A stretch of 64,000 nucleotides of DNA, from NCBI RefSeq assembly GCF_001573155.1, contig NZ_JRWG01000003.1, positions 1 through 64,000 on the forward strand, in the 5' to 3' direction. The translations under genes and the position numbers were made by a program. Numbering within the stretch: position 1 is the stretch's first letter; each line of letters starts with the position of its first letter. Under the pieces are notes generated by a model. It had not been told where the DNA came from. It worked only from the letters and a program-made list of their open reading frames with translations, and did not search any database. This DNA is from Aequorivita aquimaris. GTDB taxonomy: Bacteria; Bacteroidota; Bacteroidia; Flavobacteriales; Flavobacteriaceae. Shown piece by piece: positions 52,143-61,255 of this stretch.

Positions 52143-52176
52143 AAAAAGCTTTCCCCAACACGGGAAGCTTTTTTAT
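52143..52176 (+). terminator. Orphan intrinsic terminator in a divergent gap
   Basis: AAAAAGCTTTCCC (52143-52155, one bulged T) pairs with GGGAAGCTTTTT (52162-52173) and T6 follows. It lies upstream of the gene at 52203 and no plus-strand gene precedes it. Confidence 0.7.
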
Positions 52177-52202
52177 TTTTAAACAACTAAAAACCAATCA
52201 AT

Positions 52203-53048
52203 ATGAAAAAGCTGATTTTTTTTGCTGCACTTATAATGTCTCTTTCTGCCTGTAGGGACGATAAAAAAACTACCGAAGAAGATCCACGGGTTGAGGGCAC
52301 CGAATTTGATTCAACGGGAGTTGAAGCCCCAGATGGTGATCCAAAGAACGCACAAACAAACATCGAAAAAACATATCCTGCAACATTGCAAACTGTATTT
52401 ACCGCCCACGGTGGGTTGGATCATTGGAAAAAGATGAATAACCTGTGTTTTGAAATGAAGGGAAAAAACGGTTTGGAAACACATACCGTTTCATTACCAG
52501 ACCGTAAAACCAAAATAGAAACTAAAGATTGGTCTATTGGGAAAGACGGAAAGGGCGTTTGGTTGTTAAAACACGATTTGGGTTATGAAGGCAATCCGGT
52601 ATTTTACCACAATTTAATGTTCTATTTCTATGCAATGCCTTTTATTATTTCAGACCCGGGAATAAATTATGAAGCTGTAGCCCCCACCGAACTTGATGGC
52701 AAATTGTATAACGGTTTAAAAGTTTCCTATGACAAGGGCGTGGGCGATTCGCCTGAGGATGAGTACATCCTATATTTTGAGCCAGATACCAATAAAATGG
52801 TTTGGTTGGCGTATACTGTAACCTTTAAAGACCAAAAGAAAAGCGATGATTGGCATTATATAAAATACGACAAATGGCAAGATGTAAATGGTTTGCTATT
52901 ACCTGAAAAGCTTACGTGGTGGAACGTGGAAAACGGGAAACCCAAAGGGGAAAAGATGGATATAAAATTTGATAAAGTTACTGCAACTGAAACCATGCTT
53001 GACACTGAAGTTTTTGCAAAACCTGCAGAGGCGGAATATGTTCAATAA
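52203..53048 (+). CDS. DUF6503-like lipoprotein
   Basis: 281 residues, lipoprotein signal (MKKLIFFAALIMSLSAC), acidic linker, then a conserved beta-rich domain of the DUF6503 type seen from HGGLDHWKKMNNLCFEMKGK, LKHDLGYEGNPVFYHNLMFY and DWHYIKYDKWQDVNGLLLPEKLTWW. It recalls outer-membrane-lipoprotein-sorting (LolA-like) folds but no function is established. It is preceded by an orphan terminator and stands alone. Confidence 0.72.
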   Translation: MKKLIFFAALIMSLSACRDDKKTTEEDPRVEGTEFDSTGVEAPDGDPKNAQTNIEKTYPATLQTVFTAHGGLDHWKKMNNLCFEMKGKNGLETHTVSLPDRKTKIETKDWSIGKDGKGVWLLKHDLGYEGNPVFYHNLMFYFYAMPFIISDPGINYEAVAPTELDGKLYNGLKVSYDKGVGDSPEDEYILYFEPDTNKMVWLAYTVTFKDQKKSDDWHYIKYDKWQDVNGLLLPEKLTWWNVENGKPKGEKMDIKFDKVTATETMLDTEVFAKPAEAEYVQ

Positions 53049-53065
53049 CCAGTTAAAGTTGGGAG

Positions 53066-54133
53066 CTAAAGTTTTTTACCTTCATAATAATTTACCACAA
53101 GCGCAACCATATAGTCGTAGCTCATAATGCCGCGGCTTTGGTTGTTTGCTTTTAGGAAGTTGTCCCAAAAAAGCTTTGAGAATGTTTCAAACGGATTTTG
53201 ATAGCTTTCCCAAAAATCACGCATTTCTTTATAACTTTTCAAGATACCTGGATTTATTTGCGTTAAAAGCTCTTCATACTTAGCTTCATCGCGTCGTGCC
53301 ACTTCATTTATCAAATACCGAAGTGTAAAAATATAGCCCGCATATTGCATATATGGGTCATCATTATGCAGAGTGGAAAGCGTGGCTATAAAATTGGCTT
53401 CATTTTCTGCAGCATAGCCTATTTGGTGGGCTTCTTCGTGACAGGCCACTACCGGAAATTTATAGGTTTTCATCAGGTTGTTAACCTGCGCTTCACCCGA
53501 AAATGGATTTAGGTAACCACTATAGCCCATATAGGTAAGCCCCAAACTCCAACCACTTTTTTTGATACTTCGTGGCGAAAAAGCCAACTGCGGAAACTCT
53601 TCTTCTAAATTTTTATAACCGTTCAAGGTTTTCTTGAACATTTCCTTTTGGGTGAAGGGTAATTCAACTTTCACGCTATCAGCAAAACCTAGTTCGCGAT
53701 GCATGGCGTTGCTTTTTTCTATAAAACGATTGGTGGTTTCCAATAATTGTTCTGTGGTATAATCGCTTTCAAGCTGCAGGGATTTGTGCAGTGGAAGTCT
53801 ATAGTAGTTAAATCCCCATAGCACGTGGAACATAAAATAAACCACTGAAACTGCTCCCAGTATTTCTACAGCGAAACCTACTTGGTCGTTTTTAAGACGT
53901 TTCACATTTCTATAAAGCCACCGAATGGCTACAATGGCAATTAGCAGATAAAACAAATCGCCCACTGAAAAAGGAATCCATCCAAAAATGTAACGCGAAA
54001 TTTTTGAAATCCATGGATATATCCCGAGACTGTAATATTTCTCAACAAATTCTGGGAAAAACTTTAAAACCTGAAGTGCTATTATCTGCACAAACAGGAA
54101 AATGGTGAGGAAAGCTGAAGTCCGTTTTACCAT
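53066..54133 (-). CDS. DUF3810 membrane protein with HEEAH metal-type motif
   Basis: 355 residues. Three N-terminal membrane segments (about 5-25, 52-72, 88-110) followed by an extracytoplasmic domain. The DUF3810 core shows VACHEEAHQIGYAAENEANF, where HE-x-x-H plus the downstream Glu gives a gluzincin-like zinc site. Family members are uncharacterised; a membrane metallopeptidase role is an inference from the motif. Convergent with the DUF6503 gene and divergent from pepD. Confidence 0.82.
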   Translation of the reverse strand: MVKRTSAFLTIFLFVQIIALQVLKFFPEFVEKYYSLGIYPWISKISRYIFGWIPFSVGDLFYLLIAIVAIRWLYRNVKRLKNDQVGFAVEILGAVSVVYFMFHVLWGFNYYRLPLHKSLQLESDYTTEQLLETTNRFIEKSNAMHRELGFADSVKVELPFTQKEMFKKTLNGYKNLEEEFPQLAFSPRSIKKSGWSLGLTYMGYSGYLNPFSGEAQVNNLMKTYKFPVVACHEEAHQIGYAAENEANFIATLSTLHNDDPYMQYAGYIFTLRYLINEVARRDEAKYEELLTQINPGILKSYKEMRDFWESYQNPFETFSKLFWDNFLKANNQSRGIMSYDYMVALVVNYYEGKKL

Positions 54134-54341
54134 AATCCAAACATACGAAGGAAATCTTTTACCACATAATTTTTATAGCGAATGAAAAAAGGTAATTTTG
54201 TGGTAGAAACGGTAGCCACTAATTCACTAATGTTTTTATGGTAATTATATTTTAAAATTCTTTTAAATAATTCTTCACTAAGAAACATAATTATTCGTGC
54301 ATTCGTGGCGGATTTTTTTTTCATAACAAAAAATATAAACA

Positions 54342-55793
54342 ATGAATGAAGAGATAAGAAACTTAAACCCCAAAGCCCTTTGGAACAAATTTGCCGATTT
54401 GAACGCCGTACCTCGCCCTTCAAAAAAAGAGGAACGTGTTATTGCGTTTATGAAAGATTTCGGAAAAAGCCTCGGTTTGGAAACTCTTGAAGATGAAGTG
54501 GGCAACGTGATAATCCGCAAACCGGCGACCAAGGGAATGGAAGACCGCAAAACCGTGGTCCTGCAAAGCCACTTGGATATGGTTCACCAAAAAAACAACG
54601 ATACCGATTTCAATTTTGACACTCAGGGAATCGAGATGTATGTGGATGGTGATTGGGTTCGCGCAAAAGGCACAACCCTTGGAGCAGACAACGGTTTGGG
54701 CGTTGCAACGATAATGGCGATTTTGGAAAGCAACGAAATTGAACATCCGGCAATTGAGGCTCTTTTTACTATTGATGAAGAAACCGGGATGACCGGAGCA
54801 AAAGGTTTAAAAGGTGGGTTGCTGAAAGGCGATATTCTCCTAAATCTCGATACCGAAGAAGATGACGAAATAGGCGTAGGCTGTGCCGGTGGGGTGGATG
54901 TAACCGCCACGGGCACTTACAGCCAGACCGAAGCTCCCAAAAACGGAGCCACGTATCACATTAAGGTTAAGGGATTACAAGGCGGCCACAGCGGGATGGA
55001 CATCATCAAAGGGTTGGGCAACGCCAACAAACTGATGAACCGTTTGCTATTTGCCACAAAAGAATTTATGCAATTGGCAAAACTTGAAGGAGGAAGTCTG
55101 CGAAATGCCATTCCGCGGGAGAGCGTGGCTACAGTAGTGGTTTCATCGGAAGAAAAATTTCTTTTGGCTTTTGATGAAATTCGTTCCGAAATAAATTCAG
55201 AATACAAATCGTTGGAGCCCAATCTTTCCATCATAGCCGAATTGAACGAGGAAAATTTTGCAAAGGTAATGACCGATGAAGCGCAGCGAAACTTCTTCAA
55301 TGCCATGAACGCCGCACATAATGGCGTGTACCGAATGAGTCCGGATATTGAGGATTTGGTGGAAACCTCAAACAATATAGCAAAAGTTATGGTTGCTGAT
55401 GGAAACATTAAAATAGAATGTTTAACACGCAGCTCTGTGGAATCTTCAAAAGATGTTTTGGCAAACGCTCTGACTTCAACTTTTGAACTTGCTGGGTATA
55501 AAGTAAAACTTGCTGGCGATTACCCCGGGTGGGCACCCAATATGGACAGCCCGATTTTAAAGGTCTTGGACAGCCTATATCAAAAAATGAATGGTGAAAA
55601 GGCGAATGTAGCCGCCTGCCACGCTGGATTGGAGTGCGGAATATTAGGCCAGAATTATCCGGAGATGGATATGATTTCATTTGGGCCAACAATTAAAGGG
55701 GCACACTCTCCCGATGAGCGCGCGAGTATTTCTTCAGCTCAAAAGTACTGGGAGTTTGTACTTGAAATCTTGAAAAATATTCCGAAGAAATAG
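54342..55793 (+). CDS. pepD: Aminoacyl-histidine dipeptidase
   Basis: 483 residues of the M20 peptidase family (PepD), which hydrolyses Xaa-His dipeptides with two zinc ions. Metal ligands are seen at LQSHLDMV (His), GADNGLGVA (Asp bridging), TIDEETGMTGA (Glu-Glu), NLDTEE (Asp) and a C-terminal SFGPTIKGAHSPDERAS (His). Dimerisation lid domain lies in the middle (about 205-370). Own terminator follows. The 208 bases upstream include short unpromising frames on the minus strand, rejected. Confidence 0.95.
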   Translation: MNEEIRNLNPKALWNKFADLNAVPRPSKKEERVIAFMKDFGKSLGLETLEDEVGNVIIRKPATKGMEDRKTVVLQSHLDMVHQKNNDTDFNFDTQGIEMYVDGDWVRAKGTTLGADNGLGVATIMAILESNEIEHPAIEALFTIDEETGMTGAKGLKGGLLKGDILLNLDTEEDDEIGVGCAGGVDVTATGTYSQTEAPKNGATYHIKVKGLQGGHSGMDIIKGLGNANKLMNRLLFATKEFMQLAKLEGGSLRNAIPRESVATVVVSSEEKFLLAFDEIRSEINSEYKSLEPNLSIIAELNEENFAKVMTDEAQRNFFNAMNAAHNGVYRMSPDIEDLVETSNNIAKVMVADGNIKIECLTRSSVESSKDVLANALTSTFELAGYKVKLAGDYPGWAPNMDSPILKVLDSLYQKMNGEKANVAACHAGLECGILGQNYPEMDMISFGPTIKGAHSPDERASISSAQKYWEFVLEILKNIPKK

Positions 55794-55814
55794 TATAAAC
55801 GCATTTTATTGAAT

Positions 55815-55850
55815 AAAAAAAAGGAACCGAATTTCGGTTCCTTTTTTTTG
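55815..55850. terminator. Bidirectional terminator pepD / PPIase
   Basis: A-run, GGAACCGAA (55823-55831) / TTCGGTTCC (55833-55841), T8; works for both convergent genes. Confidence 0.92.
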
Positions 55851-55868
55851 TTTAAAACCTGACGGCTC

Positions 55869-56975
55869 TTATTCCATTATTTCAACAATTTGAAGCTCGA
55901 AAATTAATTCAGAGTCGGGAGGAATTACGCCTGGAATTCCTCTTTTTCCGTAAGCCAAATGGGCAGGGATAAAAATGGTCACTTTGTCACCAACTTTCAT
56001 ATTCAAAAGACCTTCGCGGAAGCCTGGAATCAACTTCGCCTCTGTGCTATAATCCGTGGGCACTGGTACGTACTGTTGTGCAGCTTTGCGCATTTCGTCA
56101 ACCATTTCAAATTTTTCGGCGTTCTCAAGAATGTTTGAGTCAAACATATGTCCGTCGGCAAGATATCCTGCATAGTTCATCAATATTTTATCTCCTTCCT
56201 TTGGCTGTGGCCCTTCACCTTTTTCGTTGAAATAAATTTTAAGCCCTGAAGGAAGCGAGTCTGCTTTAGCTCTTATAGCATTAAGTTCTTCAGCTTGTTT
56301 TTCAGCTACTTTATTGATGCGCTCTTCTTTTTCTTTTTTCTCTTTTTCAAGCTTTGCCATTTCTTCAGTGAAATAAGGAACTTTTACATTGCCCTTATTG
56401 AGAATGTTCACTGTTTCTATAATTACCGGCTCCTTTGGTTTATCACCGGGCTTTTCTGTTTCCATGTTTCCAATGGAATCAACTACTTCCTGACCGATTA
56501 CTATTTCACCAAAAATTGTGTGACGTCCATTAAGCCAAGGTGTTTCTTTTAAAGTAACGAAAAACTGGCTTCCGTTAGTGTCTGGTCCTGAGTTTGCCAT
56601 TGCCAAAAGGCCTTTTTTGGAAAACTGAATAGAATCAGTAGGCTCATCTGGAAATGCATAACCAGGATTGCCCGTACCGTCGCCTTTGGGGTCGCCACCC
56701 TGTATCATAAAATCCTTAATAACTCGGTGAAAGGTAAGACCGTCGTAAAAACGCTTTCCTTTGTAAAGTGAGTCGACCATTCCATTGGTACCTTCTGCCA
56801 AAGCCACAAAGTTAGAAACGGTAAGGGGTGCTGTTTCATTTTTAAGTTTGGCGACAAAAGTTCCTTTGTTTGTAATAAATTCAGCATAAACTCCATCTTT
56901 TAGCTCTGGATATTTTTCCTGACAGGAAGCAAATGCAAGGGTTAGAAATAAAAATAAAAATGTTAGTTTTTTCAT
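55869..56975 (-). CDS. Cyclophilin-FKBP fusion peptidyl-prolyl isomerase lipoprotein
   Basis: 368 residues with a lipoprotein signal (MKKLTFLFLFLTLAFASC). Residues 30-195 are a bacterial cyclophilin: FITNKGTFVAKL, FHRVIKDFMIQGGDP, GSQFFVTLKETPWLNGRHTIFG. A Glu/Lys-rich coiled coil (about 205-240) joins it to an FKBP domain (245-368) with GEGPQPKEGDKILMNYAGYLADGHMFDS and HLAYGKRGIPGVIPPDSELIFEL. Both domains keep their active-site residues. It should help fold exported envelope proteins; placed after nrnA and gldI in one operon. Confidence 0.9.
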   Translation of the reverse strand: MKKLTFLFLFLTLAFASCQEKYPELKDGVYAEFITNKGTFVAKLKNETAPLTVSNFVALAEGTNGMVDSLYKGKRFYDGLTFHRVIKDFMIQGGDPKGDGTGNPGYAFPDEPTDSIQFSKKGLLAMANSGPDTNGSQFFVTLKETPWLNGRHTIFGEIVIGQEVVDSIGNMETEKPGDKPKEPVIIETVNILNKGNVKVPYFTEEMAKLEKEKKEKEERINKVAEKQAEELNAIRAKADSLPSGLKIYFNEKGEGPQPKEGDKILMNYAGYLADGHMFDSNILENAEKFEMVDEMRKAAQQYVPVPTDYSTEAKLIPGFREGLLNMKVGDKVTIFIPAHLAYGKRGIPGVIPPDSELIFELQIVEIME

Positions 56976-56991
56976 CTTTTAAAAATTAATT

Positions 56992-57540
56992 TTAGTTTGA
57001 TTGTTCAATTGAATGTAGGGTAATTGTGCTCTGCACTGGAATATTGGTGCCGAGTTTTTCTTCGATTCCATAATAGCCGAAAGCCTTATAGGAAGGAAAA
57101 AGAAAGGTTACCGTCTCGCCTTCCTTCATGAGTTTTATGCCTTCACGAACCCCAGAAATTAAATCTTGGTTGCTTTGGTCAACTTTGTATTGTTGCAGGC
57201 CGTTTTCTTTTTCTGAAAGAATAAGGTTGCCGTTAAGGTCTTTAATATCATAAGTGAATTTTACAATATCACCCATATCTGGCATTTCGGTACTTGTGGT
57301 ATCGCGTCTATTGTAGTAGTACCAAAAACCATTCTCGGAAGAAATATAGTTATTGGTGGAGTCTTTGGCCATTAGTTTTTCAATAAAACTTTTCTCCTCG
57401 TCGTAGATTTTTTTATTGCGCTCAGCAGATTCTTTAATGAAAGTACCCGAGTGGCTTTGCTCTGGTCGTCTGGCCTCAGGACTTTTACAGCCAATAAGAA
57501 ATGCAAAAAAGAGTATACTATAAAACAGCTTATAAAGCAT
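56992..57540 (-). CDS. gldI: Gliding-motility FKBP-type lipoprotein GldI
   Basis: 182 residues from ATG 57538-57540, with a lipoprotein signal (MLYKLFYSILFFAFLIGC). The C-terminal FKBP domain (about 80-180: GDIVKFTYDIKDLNGNLILS, LISGVREGIKLMKEGETVTFLFPSYKAFGYYG) matches GldI, required for gliding and type IX function in Flavobacterium. Longer upstream frame into the nrnA gene lacks a signal peptide and is rejected. It overlaps the end of nrnA by 11 bases, a typical GldI context. Confidence 0.9.
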   Translation of the reverse strand: MLYKLFYSILFFAFLIGCKSPEARRPEQSHSGTFIKESAERNKKIYDEEKSFIEKLMAKDSTNNYISSENGFWYYYNRRDTTSTEMPDMGDIVKFTYDIKDLNGNLILSEKENGLQQYKVDQSNQDLISGVREGIKLMKEGETVTFLFPSYKAFGYYGIEEKLGTNIPVQSTITLHSIEQSN

Positions 57541-58555
57541 CTGTAAGTTTATTTTTATAACGGGGCAAGATACTAATAAATTCAGATATTGTTTTGTTAA
57601 GGTCCTGTGAACTTTTTCCGCCCGCAGCATTAATATGACCACCGCCGTTGTAATGGTTGCGGGCAAAATCATTCACAGAGAAATCTCCCTTGCTTCTAAA
57701 GGAAATCTTTACAAGGTTTTCCTGCTTGTTTTCAATAAAAATTACAGCGAAAACAACTCCTTTTACGGAAAGTGCATAGTTTACGAAACCTTCTGTATCG
57801 CCTTTTTTAAAGTTGTGGTCATCCAGTTCATTTTGAGTGAGGGTAATATAGGCTGTGTGCATTTCTGGTAAAATCACCAGATTATTTAAAGCCACGCCCA
57901 AAAGTTTCATCCGTTCGGGGCTGTTAGTGTCATAAACATTTTGGTTTATAATAGCACTTTCTGCTCCTGCTTCAATCAATCTTGCAGCTACCCTGTGCGT
58001 GGTTGGGCTGGTGGAGGAGAAGCGGAAGGAACCAGTATCGGTCATAATTCCCGTGTACAGATTTACGGCAATTTCTTTTGAAAGCTTTTCTGTTTGGCCC
58101 AATGCATCCATAAAATGATAAACCATTTCGGAAGTGGAACTCATTTTAACATCACTATAAGTTGCAACAGCATAATCAGCAGGCTGTTGATGATGGTCTA
58201 TCATCACAAATTTTGCTGTTGCGTTTTCCAAAACAGCTTGTAATTCGCCACCCACTCTGTCTAAACTATTAAAGTCCAAAGTGAAAATTAAATCGGCATT
58301 GTCAAATATTTCGCTAGTTTTCTGAACTTCTTTCTCATAAATAATGATTTCATCACAACCTGGCAGCCATTTTAAAAAATCGGGGAAGTCGTTTGGCATA
58401 ATTACCGTGGTAGTGTGCCCCAAGATTTTCAGAAAAAAAGAAAGTCCCAAACACGAGCCCACCGCGTCGCCATCTGGGTTTTTGTGTCCCACAATTACAA
58501 CTTTTTGCGGGGAAGCCAAGAGTTTTTGAACTGCTTCAGTAGTGTCTTTATTCAT
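57530..58555 (-). CDS. nrnA: Bifunctional oligoribonuclease/PAP phosphatase (DHH family)
   Basis: 341 residues, DHH-DHHA1 phosphoesterase that hydrolyses short oligoribonucleotides and 3'-phosphoadenosine-5'-phosphate with two metal ions. Motif I HKNPDGDAVGS (24-34), LTLDF motif with Asp, DHH motif IDHHQQP near 120, and DHHA1 with GGHINAAGG near the end (309-317). The normal size is about 320-340. First gene of an operon with gldI and a PPIase; ndk lies divergently upstream. Confidence 0.93.
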   Translation of the reverse strand: MNKDTTEAVQKLLASPQKVVIVGHKNPDGDAVGSCLGLSFFLKILGHTTTVIMPNDFPDFLKWLPGCDEIIIYEKEVQKTSEIFDNADLIFTLDFNSLDRVGGELQAVLENATAKFVMIDHHQQPADYAVATYSDVKMSSTSEMVYHFMDALGQTEKLSKEIAVNLYTGIMTDTGSFRFSSTSPTTHRVAARLIEAGAESAIINQNVYDTNSPERMKLLGVALNNLVILPEMHTAYITLTQNELDDHNFKKGDTEGFVNYALSVKGVVFAVIFIENKQENLVKISFRSKGDFSVNDFARNHYNGGGHINAAGGKSSQDLNKTISEFISILPRYKNKLTDAL

Positions 58556-58654
58556 AGTTGGCGAAGATACAATAAATACAATTTATGAGTGAAATGCTTC
58601 GGGCAAGATATTTCTATCGAAACCTTAAGAAATCATTAAACATTCAGTAAATAG

Positions 58655-58684
58655 TTGCTTTTCATTTTCAAATAGTTATTTTTG
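58655..58684 (+). promoter_or_regulatory. Promoter of ndk
   Basis: -33 TTG at 58655-58657 and -7 TATTTTTG at 58677-58684, spaced 19 bp, matching the Bacteroidota consensus; start about 20 bases before the ATG. Confidence 0.7.
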
Positions 58685-58703
58685 CCGAAATTTTAAAAAC
58701 ACA

Positions 58704-59123
58704 ATGAGAACAGACAGAACATTTACAATGTTAAAGCCAGATGCGGTTGAAAAAGGACACATAGGCGCCATACTTGAAAAAATCAATGCTTCCGGTTTTA
58801 GAATCGTAGCGATGAAACTTACCCACATGACTACACAAGATGCGCAAGCATTTTACGCAGTGCACAGTGAGCGTCCATTTTATGGCGAATTGGTAGAATA
58901 TATGACTCGCGGACCAATCGTTGCGGCAATTCTTGAAAAGGAAAACGCTGTTGAGGATTTCCGTACCTTGATTGGTGCTACCAACCCAGCCGATGCTGCC
59001 GAGGGTACCATCCGTAAATTATATGCAGCTTCTATTGGTGAAAACGCAGTTCACGGAAGTGATAGCGATGAAAACGCAGCTATTGAAGGTGCTTTCCATT
59101 TTGCGGGTCGCGAAATGTTCTAA
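58704..59123 (+). CDS. ndk: Nucleoside diphosphate kinase
   Basis: Transfers the gamma phosphate from ATP to NDPs through a phosphohistidine. 139 residues, standard. [16 protein letters not shown] at the start, Lys11, and catalytic His117 in NAVHGSDS, with [17 protein letters not shown] in the middle, are intact. A strong terminator follows. It is opposite nrnA and convergent with DUF721. Confidence 0.97.
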   Translation: MRTDRTFTMLKPDAVEKGHIGAILEKINASGFRIVAMKLTHMTTQDAQAFYAVHSERPFYGELVEYMTRGPIVAAILEKENAVEDFRTLIGATNPADAAEGTIRKLYAASIGENAVHGSDSDENAAIEGAFHFAGREMF

Positions 59124-59146
59124 GCATTTACAACATATTTTAACTG

Positions 59147-59179
59147 AAAACGCCTTCCAGTTTGGAAGGCGTTTTTTTT
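59147..59179. terminator. Bidirectional terminator after ndk
   Basis: AAAACGCCTTCC (59147-59158) / GGAAGGCGTTTT (59164-59175), loop AGTTT, T run. Confidence 0.93.
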
Positions 59180-59188
59180 ATGAATTTA

Positions 59189-59485
59189 TTAGCGAAGAAT
59201 CAATTTCTTAATCACTTTCTTCCCCATTTCTTCATTCAAAAGTTTAATGATTTTTTCCTTTCCGTAACTCAATTCTTCCCGCAAAACCGAAGACGATAGT
59301 TGCACATAAAGTGTATCGTGATCCAATTTTATATCAGTAGTGTATTTTGAAATGGCAGTGCCCATAACCGAATTCCACGCTTCCTTGGCGTTCACTTTGT
59401 CCAAACCTTTCTCCAATCGATTAGCACCGATAAACTCTTTTAAAGCATCGCCAATTGATATATTTTCTGCGTGTCTTTTTGCCAT
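59189..59485 (-). CDS. DUF721 (DciA-like) protein
   Basis: 98 residues of DUF721: IGDALKEFIGANRLEKGLDKVNAKEAWNSVMG and LYVQLSSSVLREELSYGKEKIIKLLNEEMG. The family includes DciA, which loads the replicative helicase in many bacteria. It lies in the recF run, 15 bp downstream of the lipoprotein, a location frequent in Bacteroidota. The DciA function is inferred by family only. Confidence 0.8.
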   Translation of the reverse strand: MAKRHAENISIGDALKEFIGANRLEKGLDKVNAKEAWNSVMGTAISKYTTDIKLDHDTLYVQLSSSVLREELSYGKEKIIKLLNEEMGKKVIKKLILR

Positions 59486-59500
59486 TTCAGTTGTCGGTTA

Positions 59501-59938
59501 CTAATTGTTGGTTGATGGTTTTTCAAATTCAAACTTTTTGAATTTTGAATAGGTGTAAATTTTATTGTCCCGGTTAATAACAGTTAATGTGCTGTCTTTT
59601 GCCAAAACAACGGTTTCTTTCCATTCGTTAAAAGGGGTTTTGTAATACATCCGCAGACTGTCTTCCTCAATTTTTAAAGTGAAATTTTCTGAAACTCCAT
59701 TGGTTCGAAATGTACCGTCAAACCTAGGCGAAACCTTTGTGCGTGCGCCACTGTCGCCTTTCACTTCAATATGATCAATAACCGTATTTATATTAAACTC
59801 CCTCTTTTCGCCATCGGGCATTTTTACGGTCTTTATTTCCCAATAACCGCTGAGGTTTTGTTTTTGCGCCTCGGGATCGGGCTTTTCGCAGGAAGCTATA
59901 GATAAGATAACTATTAAGAATGCAAGTTTATAATTCAT
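59501..59938 (-). CDS. Lipocalin-like lipoprotein in the recF run
   Basis: 145 residues from ATG 59936-59938, with a lipoprotein signal (MNYKLAFLIVILSIASC). LSGYWEIKTVKMPDGEKREFN is a lipocalin-type G-x-W start, followed by an all-beta barrel pattern (DGTFRTNGVSENFTLKIEEDSLRMYY). A frame extension upstream reads through a palindromic repeat and is not taken as coding. Ligand unknown. Confidence 0.72.
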   Translation of the reverse strand: MNYKLAFLIVILSIASCEKPDPEAQKQNLSGYWEIKTVKMPDGEKREFNINTVIDHIEVKGDSGARTKVSPRFDGTFRTNGVSENFTLKIEEDSLRMYYKTPFNEWKETVVLAKDSTLTVINRDNKIYTYSKFKKFEFEKPSTNN

Positions 59939-59950
59939 TTTGTTAGATTC

Positions 59951-60010
59951 TTTGCGACCTCTGCGCCTTTGCGGTGGAAAGTTTACCGCAGAGGCGCAGA
60001 GCACACAGAG
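59951..60010. repeat. Palindromic intergenic repeat, CTCTGCGCCTTTGCGGT type
   Basis: CTCTGCGCCTTTGCGGT (59959-59975) and ACCGCAGAGGCGCAGAG (59985-60001) form 17-bp arms with one mismatch and a 9-base loop. Related degenerate words are at 14341-14400 and 10751-10795. Confidence 0.75.
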
Positions 60011-60053
60011 TTTTTTTTAAGACAATTAATATTTAATACGTAACACTTAACTC

Positions 60054-61133
60054 CTAAAGCGGAAACATTTTATATGTCTGATGCACCTTCTTAATCACTT
60101 CTTCCGTCCGGTCAGCGTGGGTATCGCTAATGAAAAGTTGCCCAAAATTTTCATTGTCAACCAGCGTAATCAAATGCTCCACGCGGGTTTCGTCCAATTT
60201 GTCAAAAATATCATCCAACAGCAAAATTGGGTTTGTTTTTGAATGGTTTTTTATGAAATCGAACTGCGCCAATTTTAAAGCGATAAGATACGATTTTTGT
60301 TGCCCTTGCGAGCCAAATTTCTTTATTGGGTGCCCATCAATCTCAAAAACGAGATCGTCTTTGTGTATCCCGAAGTTGGTGTATTGCGTTATTTTGTCTT
60401 TTGTAATATTTTTTTGAAGTAGCGTCAACAAATCATTTTCCTGCAATTGGCTTTCGTAAATTAAGTTGATACTTTCCTCACCACTGCTGATGGATTTGTA
60501 TCTTTTTAAAAATATGGGCAAAAATTCTTCCAAAAAAGCAGTGCGTTTCCCAAAAATAGAAGTTCCGTAATTGTGAAGCTGTTCGTTGTAAATATCAATC
60601 GTGTCCTGACTGAACGTATTGTTTGCCGCAAAATATTTCAAAAGCGAATTGCGCTGCGCCAAAACTTTGTTGTATTTTATTAAGGTATTCAAATAATCCG
60701 AATCGCGTTGGGAAATCACGCCGTCAACAAACTTTCGGCGCGTGTCGCTTCCTTCAATTATCAAATCCCTGTCAGCCGGTGAAATGATGACCAACGGCAG
60801 AAATCCTATGTGCTCACTGAATTTATCGTAGGTTTTTCCGTTTCGTTTTATAATTTTTTTTTGCCCTTTTTTTGCACTTACCACAATTTTTTCGGGTGCT
60901 TCCTTTCTTTCGTAAAACCCTTCCACCACAAAAAAATCCTCGCCGTGTTTTATGTTTTGGGTAGTTATGGGGTTAAAATAACTTTTTCCGAAGGAAAGAT
61001 GGTAGATTGCATCCAGCACATTGGTCTTTCCCACGCCGTTATTTCCCACAAAACAATTTATTTTTGGATCAAATTCGAAGTTTTCAGCTTCAAAATTTTT
61101 ATAGTTGAGTAAAGAGAGTTTTTGTAAAATCAT
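60054..61133 (-). CDS. recF: DNA replication and repair protein RecF
   Basis: SMC-like ABC ATPase that helps RecA loading at ssDNA gaps. 359 residues, full length. Walker A GNNGVGKT (30-37), signature [18 protein letters not shown] (about 268), Walker [14 protein letters not shown], and D-loop/H-loop [17 protein letters not shown]. It begins the minus-strand run recF, lipocalin-like lipoprotein, DUF721, facing the TPR/ribH/mutL run on the other side. Confidence 0.96.
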   Translation of the reverse strand: MILQKLSLLNYKNFEAENFEFDPKINCFVGNNGVGKTNVLDAIYHLSFGKSYFNPITTQNIKHGEDFFVVEGFYERKEAPEKIVVSAKKGQKKIIKRNGKTYDKFSEHIGFLPLVIISPADRDLIIEGSDTRRKFVDGVISQRDSDYLNTLIKYNKVLAQRNSLLKYFAANNTFSQDTIDIYNEQLHNYGTSIFGKRTAFLEEFLPIFLKRYKSISSGEESINLIYESQLQENDLLTLLQKNITKDKITQYTNFGIHKDDLVFEIDGHPIKKFGSQGQQKSYLIALKLAQFDFIKNHSKTNPILLLDDIFDKLDETRVEHLITLVDNENFGQLFISDTHADRTEEVIKKVHQTYKMFPL

Positions 61134-61243
61134 AAAAATGAGCGGGTTGTGCTTCTGGATTATTTAGCGAATGGAAGAATAACCGTTCTGCAAATTATTA
61201 AAAAATAAGAAATATTTATCCTTTCAAATTCCATTAAAAATTT

Positions 61244-61251
61244 TATTTTTG
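61244..61251 (+). promoter_or_regulatory. -7 promoter element for the TPR/ribH/mutL run
   Basis: TATTTTTG at 61244-61251; the palindromic repeat that follows would be part of the leader RNA. Confidence 0.5.
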
Positions 61252-61255
61252 CGCC

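Noticed and set aside
54127-54423. Minus-strand frame between DUF3810 and pepD
   Set aside because: It runs into the pepD start region, has no recognisable domain, and part of it translates an intergenic 'attcgtgcattcgtggcg' phrase.
57541-57672. N-terminal extension of GldI
   Set aside because: It overlaps nrnA by 143 bases and removes the signal peptide from the N-terminus; the inner ATG gives the expected lipoprotein.
59939-60004. N-terminal extension of the lipocalin-like lipoprotein
   Set aside because: The added residues come from a palindromic repeat and would hide the lipoprotein signal; ATG at 59936-59938 is better.
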